The translations under genes were made by a program, and so were the position numbers. From positions 6,023 through 15,282 of the forward strand of contig PMAL01000118.1 of assembly GCA_003152555.1 (NCBI GenBank): a stretch of 9,260 bases of DNA, written 5' to 3'. This document shows positions 1-5,489 of this stretch, piece by piece. Numbering within the stretch: the first letter of the stretch is position 1; each line of letters starts with the position of its first letter. The notes beneath the pieces were generated by a model, which saw nothing but the letters and a program-made list of their open reading frames with translations, searched no databases and was not told the origin of the DNA. The DNA is from Acidimicrobiaceae bacterium (lineage in GTDB: Bacteria; Actinomycetota; Acidimicrobiia; Acidimicrobiales; RAAP-2).

Positions 1-322
1 TGCGCGCGGAGTACGTGACCAAGACCAGCAGGATTTTGTCGACCACGTGTTGGAGATTGTCCGCGCAATACCGTCGGGGCGCGTCATGACGTACGGCGAC
101 GTCGCGGCGACGCTCGGATCTCGAGCGGCCCGTGCGGTTGGCCAGATCATGGCACGCTACGGTTCAGACGTCCCGTGGTGGCGAGTGATTCGCGCGAGTG
201 GGTATCCGCCCACTGGTCACGAGCACCGAGCACTGACGTTTTATCGGGCCGAAGGCACTCCACTGACGGGAAGTGGCAACGACTATCGAGTGAATCTCTC
301 GACCGCACGCTATCGGCCCTAA
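1..322 (+). CDS. Alkyltransferase-like (ATL) DNA repair protein, MGMT family, 5' end outside window
   Basis: This is the C-terminal DNA-binding domain of the O6-alkylguanine-DNA alkyltransferase family. The reading frame is open from codon 2 to the TAA at 320-322 and has no start codon before GTG 47. Conserved sequence (DFVDHVLEIV, then IPSGRVMTYGDVA) already lies around and upstream of that GTG, so the true start is outside the window. Seen: the helix-turn-helix with a probable arginine finger (AARAVGQIM), then PWWRVI where methyltransferases have PCHRV. The acceptor cysteine is therefore replaced by tryptophan. Known of the family: ATL proteins cannot transfer the alkyl group. They bind and flip O6-alkylguanine and hand the lesion to nucleotide excision repair. 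The cytosolic protein is near full length here (106 codons visible against roughly 100-115). It converges on the RDD gene 34 bp downstream. Confidence 0.9.
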   Translation, partial: ARGVRDQDQQDFVDHVLEIVRAIPSGRVMTYGDVAATLGSRAARAVGQIMARYGSDVPWWRVIRASGYPPTGHEHRALTFYRAEGTPLTGSGNDYRVNLSTARYRP

Positions 323-334
323 GGCAATCCGCGT

Positions 335-357
335 AACACCCTTACTACGGCGGTGTT
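335..357. terminator. Possible bidirectional hairpin between convergent genes
   Basis: Perfect 6-bp arms AACACC (335-340) and GGTGTT (352-357) flank an 11-nt loop. They sit between the stop of the ATL gene and the stop of the RDD gene on the opposite strand, whose TGA begins inside the right arm. No strong T-run follows on either strand, so this is a weak terminator candidate based mainly on position. Confidence 0.25.
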
Positions 358-989
358 CAGTATTTCGAAGCTCGCACTAGCAGGGTATTGGCGAACTTGT
401 CGTGAAGAGTCTGATTCCGCTTGTCCCAGATGGGCCACAACAAGTCAATGATGAGCGGTACGGCAAACAAAAAGGCAATCTCGGAATTGTGGTTGTTCAG
501 GATTTTCTCCTTAGCAGTTGGATTTAAGTACAGCGTGTAGTGGTAACTCGCAGCGATAAGAATAAACAGGCTGTGCAGGCCAGACCGACGAACGATTTGG
601 GCAACGCTCATCTGCGCGTGCGTCACCGCGTCAACGCATCGTGTGCGTACCAGGCGCATGCCGATCGTCTGTCCCTTGAAGCGGGCGAGACAGATGGTCC
701 CGTAGGCAAACACAACCGCCACGTCGATGTATGACGTCACGTACGAATTTAGGTTCGCCGACTTAAGGGGAAGAGAGATGATCAGGCCAATCAAAACGAC
801 GTCAGCAATGAGGCTCAGAACTCTCCACCCGTAGCTGGCCAGTTGTGTCCCGGCCGGGAATGTGTCATTCACTAGCAAGCGCGGCATCGGGCCCAGTGAA
901 GCAACGGAGCCCGGAGTCGGTTGGCCACAGACAGAGCAGAACTGCTGACCGGCAGTCTCTGGTGTCCCGCAGTTAGCGCAGTTTGACAA
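357..989 (-). CDS. Zinc-ribbon RDD family membrane protein
   Basis: A 210-residue integral membrane protein. Residues 4-21 form a small zinc ribbon (CANC ... CSVC, Cys 4, 7, 18, 21). A short linker leads to an RDD domain at about residues 52-205. Seen in the domain: Arg56 and Asp63 in the first helix (RVLSLIAD), the hydrophobic segment at 56-75, further hydrophobic stretches near 88-102, 138-154 and 171-187, the motif TIGMRLVRTR, and the C-terminal TLHDKFANTLLV that ends RDD domains. RDD proteins are mostly of unknown function; some have been linked to ion transport. The start is TTG at 987-989, chosen because a near-consensus Shine-Dalgarno (AGGAGGT on the minus strand) lies just upstream and translation begins directly into the zinc ribbon. 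The gene is alone on this strand and divergent from the YbjQ gene. Confidence 0.88.
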   Translation of the reverse strand: MSNCANCGTPETAGQQFCSVCGQPTPGSVASLGPMPRLLVNDTFPAGTQLASYGWRVLSLIADVVLIGLIISLPLKSANLNSYVTSYIDVAVVFAYGTICLARFKGQTIGMRLVRTRCVDAVTHAQMSVAQIVRRSGLHSLFILIAASYHYTLYLNPTAKEKILNNHNSEIAFLFAVPLIIDLLWPIWDKRNQTLHDKFANTLLVRASKY

Positions 990-1235
990 CAGACCTCCTC
1001 GTAGCGGACATTGTCATTGTCTCTCCATAATTTATTCCAATATCGAGTTGGCCAGCAGGTTAGCGCCGCAACCAAGGAACGAAACTGCCGATTGAGCAAT
1101 TGCGCAGATTTCATCCAACTTTGATTACTAGAACAGCGTGCAACGGTGCATCTCTTCAAATCGCGGAGCCGAGTTTCTAGGAGTAAAGTCCGGATTGAAA
1201 TCTTCTTCAGGACGCGAACACAAGGAGCGGGCAGA
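990..1235. other. Divergent intergenic region (RDD / YbjQ)
   Basis: This 246-bp stretch is AT-richer than the flanking genes, notably near 1025-1045, and must hold promoters for both divergent genes. I see strong Shine-Dalgarno sequences at each end but no convincing -35/-10 pair. The open frames crossing it have no recognisable protein features. Confidence 0.5.
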
Positions 1236-1601
1236 ATGAGTGACAATCAGCCCCAACAAAGTCAGACCGGCGGTACGCAATTTCCCATAACGACCGCCCT
1301 GGTCTTCCCCGACGTGGAGTTGCACTCCAGCCTCGGCATGGTCTTCGGCGTCGTTGTGCGCTCCGTCGGTCTAGCCAAAGGTATAGGTGCCGGTTTCAAA
1401 GCCCTCGCGGGTGGAGAAGTCAAGCAGTACACCCGGTTGGTCGAAGACAGCCGGCGGCACGCCTTGGACCGAATGATTGAAAACGCCCAACTACTCGGAG
1501 CCCAAGGCATCATCTCAATGCGATTCGATTCGTCCGAGATGGGTAATGGCATGACCGAAATCGTCGCCTACGGCACCGCCGTCAAGTTCGCGAGCGCGTA
1601 G
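1236..1601 (+). CDS. YbjQ/UPF0145 family protein
   Basis: A 121-residue cytosolic protein of the YbjQ (UPF0145, DUF74) family. Members form small-domain oligomers; their function is not settled, and a heavy-metal-binding role has been suggested from sequence. Seen: the family core with GVVVRSVGLAKGIGAG near residues 38-53, the GGEVKQYTRLVEDSR segment, the helix ALDRMIENAQLLGAQGI, and the final strand EIVAYGTAVKF. The GTAV ending and the GA(Q/N) motif are typical. The frame extends upstream to 1146, but ATG 1236 is preferred because AAGGAG (1222-1227) precedes it at normal distance and the upstream extension has no family similarity. The Gln/Ser-rich residues 4-14 are a flexible leader. The small membrane protein gene begins 7 nt after the stop, suggesting co-transcription. 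Confidence 0.88.
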   Translation: MSDNQPQQSQTGGTQFPITTALVFPDVELHSSLGMVFGVVVRSVGLAKGIGAGFKALAGGEVKQYTRLVEDSRRHALDRMIENAQLLGAQGIISMRFDSSEMGNGMTEIVAYGTAVKFASA

Positions 1602-1608
1602 AGACATC

Positions 1609-1821
1609 ATGATCGGAATCATCATTGTTCTGGTCCTTCTGGTGCTCTTCGTTATCAGTATCTTCGTGCGCCGTCACGGCGAGACCAAAAAGCCAAAGCC
1701 CGATTGGAACCGAACCGATGAGGCGTTCAATGATCCCTCCACCGGGCGCGTCATGCGCGTATGGCTCGACGCTTCAGGTGAACGGCACTACGTACCGGAA
1801 TCGAACCGACCGGCGACGTAA
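1609..1821 (+). CDS. Small single-pass membrane protein, uncharacterised
   Basis: A 70-residue protein. Residues 1-20 are one strongly hydrophobic segment (IIIVLVLLVLFVISIFV) followed at once by RRH. By the positive-inside rule this suggests an N-out, C-in anchor. The soluble tail contains PDWNRTDEAFNDPSTG, then RVMRVWLDASGERHYVPE. The DP-TGR-MRVW-D-G-RHYVP pattern looks like a conserved cytoplasmic motif rather than random sequence, but I cannot name the family. It lies 7 nt after the YbjQ gene with only a weak ribosome site (AGAG near 1602), so it is probably translated with it by coupling. A frame shifted by one base over the same stretch (1625-1825) is Arg/Ser-rich and looks like a shadow. 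Confidence 0.75.
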   Translation: MIGIIIVLVLLVLFVISIFVRRHGETKKPKPDWNRTDEAFNDPSTGRVMRVWLDASGERHYVPESNRPAT

Positions 1822-1968
1822 CTGAGTCGCCTTCATTGTGCGAAAGCATTATTACTTCCGGCGCTGGAAGATCGCGCGACTGTCTTGGCGGTGAAATTCG
1901 ACGTTCAGCCAGAACCAGACCTTGGGAACATACGTCAATCTGACTTGCTGGGCTAATCGCGTCGCGCG
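1822..1968. other. Convergent intergenic spacer
   Basis: 147 bp between the small membrane protein gene and the SDR gene that faces it. A short stem, CTTCC (1855-1859) paired with GGAAG (1866-1870), could mark transcription ends, but no T-run follows. No coding signal was seen. Confidence 0.4.
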
Positions 1969-2757
1969 CTACAGATCAGGCAGACCAAAGTCGAGGGTAG
2001 GAATGTCACCACCGCCATCGACTTCGAGGACCTTGCCGGTGAGGAAGGCACCCGCCGGTGAGGCGAGGTACAGCACCGCTGCCGCAATCTCTTCGGGGTC
2101 GGCAATGCGGTGCAGGGGTGTCAGGCCCTCCATCATTGACTTGAGCTCCGGCGTTGTCGTGACGATTTCGAGTGCTGACGTAGCGGTCGATCCCGCAGCA
2201 ATTGCATTGACGCGAATTCGCGGCGCCAGGTCCTTCGAAGTAAGCCGCGTGTAGTGAGAAAGCGCAGCCTTGACAGTGCCGTAGGCGGCGTACCCCCGAC
2301 CAGAGACTCGTCCCATCACCGAAGAGACATTGATGATCGAACCCCCGCCCTGCTCCAATATGAGCGGCACCGCCGCGAGGTTCAACGCGTGCGCCGTCGA
2401 GACATTGAAGTGAAACGCCTCTTCTAGGTACTCCGGCGTCGTGTCGAAAAAGGGCAGTGGGATCGCGCCGCCAGCGTTGTTCACCACCACGTCGAGACGG
2501 CCGAATTCGTTTTGGGCCAGTGACACGAGCGAGCGCACGACGTCAAGATCGGCGAGATCGCCCGCCACGCTGACCGCACGGCGACCGGTTTTGGCCACCT
2601 GTTCGGCCACGTGATCGAGATCGCTCTGCGTGCGTGAGGCAATCACCACATCAGCGCCGCACTCGGCGAGCGCCAGCGCACTCGCCGCACCGATGCCCCG
2701 ACCGGCACCAGTAACAATTGCCACTTTGCCATCAAGGCGAAACAGGTCGAGAATCAT
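1969..2757 (-). CDS. Classical short-chain dehydrogenase/reductase (SDR)
   Basis: A 262-residue NAD(P)-dependent oxidoreductase with a Rossmann fold, of normal length for a classical SDR. Seen: the cofactor loop TGAGRGIG (16-23), the Asp of GDLAD (residues 66-70) that usually contacts adenine, NNAG (93-96), and the full catalytic tetrad Asn118, Ser146, Tyr159 and Lys163 (YGTVK). The tail is GKVLEVDGGG. SRT after the second strand, with no acidic residue in the usual NAD-selecting position, fits an NADP preference (inference). The substrate cannot be read from sequence; members resembling FabG and hydroxysteroid dehydrogenases act on ketone or alcohol groups. The start is ATG 2757, not the in-frame ATG at 2811, because AGGAG lies 5 nt before it and MILDLFRLDGK is the usual SDR beginning. 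It is divergent from the broken LprI-type gene. Confidence 0.93.
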   Translation of the reverse strand: MILDLFRLDGKVAIVTGAGRGIGAASALALAECGADVVIASRTQSDLDHVAEQVAKTGRRAVSVAGDLADLDVVRSLVSLAQNEFGRLDVVVNNAGGAIPLPFFDTTPEYLEEAFHFNVSTAHALNLAAVPLILEQGGGSIINVSSVMGRVSGRGYAAYGTVKAALSHYTRLTSKDLAPRIRVNAIAAGSTATSALEIVTTTPELKSMMEGLTPLHRIADPEEIAAAVLYLASPAGAFLTGKVLEVDGGGDIPTLDFGLPDL

Positions 2758-2788
2758 TATTGCTCCTAAAGGAAGTCGGTGCGTCCAG

Positions 2789-2794
2789 ATTATG
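2789..2794 (-). promoter_or_regulatory. Candidate -10 element of the SDR gene
   Basis: CATAAT on the minus strand matches the sigma70 -10 consensus in five of six bases. It would place the RNA start near 2782, leaving a 25-nt leader that contains the AGGAG ribosome site. No clear -35 hexamer is seen at the right distance. Confidence 0.35.
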
Positions 2795-2825
2795 CACTCT
2801 TCAATCGCCATGCCATACTCGATTC

Positions 2826-3305
2826 GTGCGTCGACTCAATCCTTTTGTTGCCTTCACGACCGGATTTCTGATGTGCGTGTCGCTCACGATTCCCAGTCAC
2901 GTGCCGCTGGCGTCGGGTGCGACAACGCCGACAATCGTCCGCGCTGCCTCATCGACAATGGTGCTGCCAGTCTTGAAGGAGAACTTCACGCTTCTGTCGT
3001 GCAATGAGAACACCACAATTGGACTGGAGGGTTGTGCGGAGCACCGCATCATCGCCCTGGACAAGCGCATTAACACATTGAGACGGGGCATCTTTCACCT
3101 TCTCAACAATCAAGCCGGCCGAGACTTCATCCTCGCGGAAAATGATTGGTTCACCTAACGACACGCAATGTGCTCCAGCGAATCGGACGTCAACGCGGGC
3201 GGTTCACTCGAGCCAGTCGACTTTGGCCAGTGCCTCGTTAGACTCGATGCCCAGCACGTCAGCGAACTGACAACCATGAAATCGAACTACGAGTCCGGTG
3301 GTTGA
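2826..3305 (+). pseudogene. LprI/DUF1311-type secreted protein gene with an in-frame TAA
   Basis: Read in one frame from GTG 2826 to TGA 3303-3305 this is 159 codons with a single TAA (3156-3158, codon 111). Residues 1-31 look like a signal peptide: RR, then a hydrophobic core FVAFTTGFLMCVSL, then a possible cut after ASGA. The rest matches the lysozyme-inhibitor LprI N-terminal (DUF1311) layout: Cys59 and Cys70 around GLEGC, ALDKRIN, WFT-stop-RHAMC (Cys116), AGGS, and QCLVRLDAQHVSEL (Cys136). Family members usually have W..YR...C at the stop, so TAA most likely replaces a Tyr codon (TAT or TAC) by one base change. Known: LprI-type proteins are exported and some inhibit lysozyme. The protein ending at 3155 would lose two of four cysteines and probably not fold. 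No ribosome site precedes GTG 2826; CATACT at 2814-2819 could support leaderless expression. Alternatives are a sequencing error or stop readthrough. Confidence 0.7.
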
Positions 3306-3357
3306 TGGACGAACTAAAGTCCGAGATTAGGTTGAAAAAGGTTCGAAAGAAATCCCT

Positions 3358-3750
3358 ATGGCGAGCAGGCTAACTGAAGTTATTTTTGATTGTCACGACC
3401 TCGCGCGTTCGTCCAACTTTTGGAGCGACGCACTTGGTTATGAACAAGTCAGCTCGGGCGAAGGCTGGATTGCCATCAGAAGCCCCGACGTCGAGTTGAC
3501 CGACGAAATGTTGCGTGATGCTCCACAATCGCCGGCGCTCGCATTTGTCCTTGTTCCCGAGGACAAGATTCTCAAGAACCGGGTGCACATCGATCTCACC
3601 CCGATTGACTGCAGCCAGGAGGAAGAAGTGCAGCGCCTCGTTGAACTCGGCGCACATCGAATCGACATCGGACAACGTGGCACATCGTGGATTGTTATGG
3701 CCGATCCCGAAGACAACGAGTTTTGTGTCATGCAATCGATCCTCGAGTAG
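3358..3750 (+). CDS. VOC family protein (glyoxalase-like), first of tandem pair
   Basis: A 130-residue single-domain protein of the vicinal oxygen chelate superfamily, glyoxalase-like type. Two beta-alpha-beta-beta-beta units are visible. The first has LTEVIFDCHDLARSSNFW and the typical ALGYE turn (residues 25-29); the second has RVHIDL, LVELGAHRI and the closing ADPEDNEFCV. His13, the His of VHIDL and the Glu of NEFCV are candidate metal ligands or substrate contacts, but the family uses varied sites, so no reaction is assigned. The start is ATG 3358, directly before the first strand; only a weak purine stretch (AAAGAAA) precedes it. The second VOC gene follows 48 bp downstream and has its own promoter. 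Shared features such as FWxxAxGYE, RVHxDL, ELGAxR and DPxxNxFCV show the two are paralogues. The protein is cytosolic. Confidence 0.88.
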   Translation: MASRLTEVIFDCHDLARSSNFWSDALGYEQVSSGEGWIAIRSPDVELTDEMLRDAPQSPALAFVLVPEDKILKNRVHIDLTPIDCSQEEEVQRLVELGAHRIDIGQRGTSWIVMADPEDNEFCVMQSILE

Positions 3751-3765
3751 TTCTCGGTACCTACA

Positions 3766-3793
3766 TTGACCAATCGTTTTTCTTATCTATAGA
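3766..3793 (+). promoter_or_regulatory. Sigma70-type promoter giving a predicted leaderless mRNA
   Basis: TTGACC (3766-3771) and TATAGA (3788-3793) are separated by 16 bp. Each matches the consensus in five of six bases. The expected RNA start, about 6-7 nt after the -10, falls on or within 1-2 nt of ATG 3799, and there is no Shine-Dalgarno sequence. This predicts a leaderless transcript for the second VOC gene. Confidence 0.6.
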
Positions 3794-3798
3794 ATTTC

Positions 3799-4179
3799 AT
3801 GATGTTGCGAATTGGCTCGACGGTCCTAGGCGTTGAAGACGTCACTCGCGCGGTTGATTTCTGGACGAGTGCAATTGGATATGAACTTCGTGAAGCACCC
3901 GAAGACGACACTTGGGCAACCCTCATTTCGCCTAACGCAGCGAGCTCACAATTAGCGCTGATGAAGAGCGTGACCGCAGTTCAGGCACACCCGAGAGTGC
4001 ATCTTGACCTGTACGCCGACAATCGTGAGTCGGAAGTCGCACGACTCATCGAATTGGGAGCGAGGAGGGTCGAATGGGATTCCTACGGAGAATCACCAGA
4101 CTTTGTCGTTCTCGAAGATCCCGACGGTAACCGATTCTGCGTCATCGAAAAGGACGAACACTGGATTGGCTTTAGGTAG
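3799..4179 (+). CDS. VOC family protein (glyoxalase-like), second of tandem pair
   Basis: A 126-residue single-domain VOC protein, paralogous to its upstream neighbour. Seen: the first strand MLRIGSTVLGVEDV, the turn FWTSAIGYEL, then RVHLDLYAD, RLIELGARRVEW and the closing VVLEDPDGNRFCVIE. The His present in the first strand of the neighbour is replaced here (VLGVED), so the two may differ in metal or ligand binding. The His of VHLDL and the terminal Glu (CVIE) are kept. Reaction and substrate are unknown; the superfamily includes glyoxalases, dioxygenases and drug-binding proteins. Translation probably starts at ATG 3799 or ATG 3802, consistent with the leaderless promoter just upstream. The gene converges on the 90-residue protein gene 42 bp downstream. 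Confidence 0.88.
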   Translation: MMLRIGSTVLGVEDVTRAVDFWTSAIGYELREAPEDDTWATLISPNAASSQLALMKSVTAVQAHPRVHLDLYADNRESEVARLIELGARRVEWDSYGESPDFVVLEDPDGNRFCVIEKDEHWIGFR

Positions 4180-4221
4180 TTCCGAGCACGAAGCAACATC
4201 CCTCGTTATGGTCGAAGATCT

Positions 4222-4494
4222 CTAGCGTGACACTTCGTTGCGCACGCGCGCCATCAACGACTTTTGTTGCGCAGCTGTAGTCACTTCAAAGCGCGAAAAT
4301 ACGCCGTCGCATCGAAGATCGGCGAAGCACCCCGGGGGGTCTTCATGAAAATGGAGAAAGGCCTTTGAGCGGTGGTAAAAAATGCCCGGCCTCTTCTCTT
4401 TCAGTCCGATAATCTCGCGCAATTGAACCAGAAGACCCTCCAAATTCCCGAGCGCTTCGTCGCCAGCGTGCTTCACAGACAACACAATAAACAC
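4222..4494 (-). CDS. Conserved-looking 90-residue protein of unknown function
   Basis: A small soluble protein with no signal peptide or membrane segment. Residues 17-31 (NLEGLLVQLREIIGL) predict one helix. They are followed by EKRPGIFYHRSKAFLHFHEDPPGCF (residues 33-57) and a strand pair ADLRCDGVFSRFEV, then a C-terminal helix QQKSLMARVRNEV. From memory, the run RPG-FY-R--AFLHFHEDP-G-FAD-R resembles small uncharacterised actinobacterial proteins, but I cannot give a family name or function. The His-rich HFHED could bind a metal (inference only). The start is GTG at 4492-4494, supported by AAAAGGA about 5 nt upstream on the minus strand. GTG codons also occur at residues 4 and 7, so the exact start is uncertain. 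It is divergent from the DUF1295 gene. Confidence 0.72.
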   Translation of the reverse strand: MFIVLSVKHAGDEALGNLEGLLVQLREIIGLKEKRPGIFYHRSKAFLHFHEDPPGCFADLRCDGVFSRFEVTTAAQQKSLMARVRNEVSR

Positions 4495-4558
4495 GGATTC
4501 CTTTTACCGCAAAGGACAAAGCGAGCGTTCGTCTCGCGACAAAGAGTGACTGAGGTCA

Positions 4559-4564
4559 GATAAT
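4559..4564 (+). promoter_or_regulatory. Candidate -10 element before the DUF1295 leader ORF
   Basis: GATAAT matches the -10 consensus in five of six bases and ends 6 nt before ATG 4571. The RNA would start on that ATG. No good -35 was found. Confidence 0.4.
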
Positions 4565-4570
4565 CGCACG

Positions 4571-4597
4571 ATGACTCGCCAAGTACGCTCGCTGTAA
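4571..4597 (+). CDS. Possible leader peptide ORF (MTRQVRSL) coupled to the DUF1295 gene
   Basis: ATG at 4571 opens an eight-residue ORF ending in TAA at 4595-4597. The last A of this stop is the first base of the ATG of the DUF1295 gene (TAATG). GATAAT lies 6 nt upstream, so the mRNA could begin on this ATG. The larger gene has no Shine-Dalgarno sequence of its own, which makes termination-reinitiation at TAATG plausible. The peptide has two Arg and no run of one amino acid, so a classic attenuator is not evident. This is an inference from position; an ORF this short can also arise by chance. Confidence 0.4.
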   Translation: MTRQVRSL

Positions 4598-5430
4598 TGA
4601 AGCCAATGGTCGTCGTGCTTTTCGTCGCGGGCGCGGCCTGCGCATTCGCGTGGATTGCCTCACTCATCACGCACGACACCTCGTGGGTTGACCGACTGTG
4701 GTCAATCGTGCCGGTGGTCTACCTCTGGGTCTTCGCGGCATACGCGCACCTGCACAACGCCCGACTTGACGTCATGGCCGTCTTGGTCACCGTGTGGGGA
4801 GTCCGCTTGACGTTCAACCTTGCTCGAAAAGGCGGCTACACCGGTGTAGAAGATTACCGGTGGCCGATTCTCCGGGACCGAATGCCGCGCTGGCAGTTTC
4901 AACTCTTCAACTTTTTCTTCGTTGTGATCTATCAGAATGTCATTCTCATACTCATCGCGCTGCCCGCCCTGACGGCGTACGACCATCGGTCCACCGCTTT
5001 CGGTTACCTCGATCTTCTGCTCGCGATTGTGTTCCTCGCCTGCACCGCTGGCGAGACGGTTGCCGACCAACAGCAGTGGAATTTCCAATCAACCAAGGCT
5101 GCGGAGAAAGCGGCCGGCCGCACTCCTTCTTCCCAATTTCTCCAATCCGGGCTGTTCCGATTCTCGCGCCACCCGAATTTCTTCTTTGAGCTGGCCCAGT
5201 GGTGGTTGCTCTTCTTGATCGGCGCGGTCGCCACGGGATCCGTGCTGCAGTGGACAGTCATCGGCGCCGTGCTGCTCACGTTGCTGTTCGTTGGTTCAAC
5301 GCGATTTACTGAAAGCATCACTCTGTCTCGCTATCCCGAATACGAGGTCTATCAGCGCCAGACCTCGGCGGTCGTGCCGTGGTTCCCCCGCAAACACCTC
5401 GCTCCAGCAGAAAACTTCAACACAAATTAG
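4597..5430 (+). CDS. DUF1295 / steroid 5-alpha-reductase-like membrane protein
   Basis: A 277-residue polytopic membrane protein of the DUF1295 family, which shares its C-terminal fold with steroid 5-alpha reductases and isoprenylcysteine methyltransferases. Hydrophobic segments lie near residues 4-24, 35-52, 57-75, 103-126, 135-152, 198-215 and 217-234. Family signatures seen: DTSWVDRLWSIVPV (27-40), the segment GGYTGVEDYRW, DQQQWNFQ (158-164), and GLFRFSRHPNFFFE (185-198) followed by a QWW segment. The tail RYPEYEVYQRQTSAVVPWFP is also typical. Relatives reduce double bonds using NADPH or methylate; the substrate here is unknown, though a lipid or sterol-like substrate is plausible. The start is ATG 4597; ATG 4606 is an alternative. 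No ribosome site is visible, and a short ORF overlaps the start. Confidence 0.9.
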   Translation: MKPMVVVLFVAGAACAFAWIASLITHDTSWVDRLWSIVPVVYLWVFAAYAHLHNARLDVMAVLVTVWGVRLTFNLARKGGYTGVEDYRWPILRDRMPRWQFQLFNFFFVVIYQNVILILIALPALTAYDHRSTAFGYLDLLLAIVFLACTAGETVADQQQWNFQSTKAAEKAAGRTPSSQFLQSGLFRFSRHPNFFFELAQWWLLFLIGAVATGSVLQWTVIGAVLLTLLFVGSTRFTESITLSRYPEYEVYQRQTSAVVPWFPRKHLAPAENFNTN

Positions 5431-5442
5431 GAAAACTCCTTA

Positions 5443-5459
5443 CGGACCTTGACGGTCCG
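5443..5459. terminator. Small hairpin between the convergent DUF1295 and MFS genes
   Basis: Perfect 6-bp arms CGGACC (5443-5448) and GGTCCG (5454-5459) enclose a 5-nt loop. The hairpin lies in the 59-bp gap between two converging genes. On the minus strand a short TTTT follows several bases later; on the plus strand there is no T-run. It is a plausible but weak terminator. Confidence 0.35.
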
Positions 5460-5489
5460 CGCCCGACGACGCAAATTTCGCGCTGAAGG

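Noticed and set aside
872..1246. Minus-strand open frame covering the RDD/YbjQ spacer and the RDD 5' end
   Set aside because: It overlaps the zinc ribbon of the RDD gene in another frame, is rich in Arg, Leu and Cys without domain features, and has no ribosome site.
2630..3007. Plus-strand open frame antisense to the SDR start and overlapping the LprI-type gene
   Set aside because: It runs antisense through the SDR Rossmann motif and out of frame with the signal-peptide-bearing reading; its composition is that of a shadow frame.
3339..3357. GGTTCGAAA resembling a tRNA T-arm
   Set aside because: No acceptor or anticodon stems pair around it, and it lies directly before the first VOC start.
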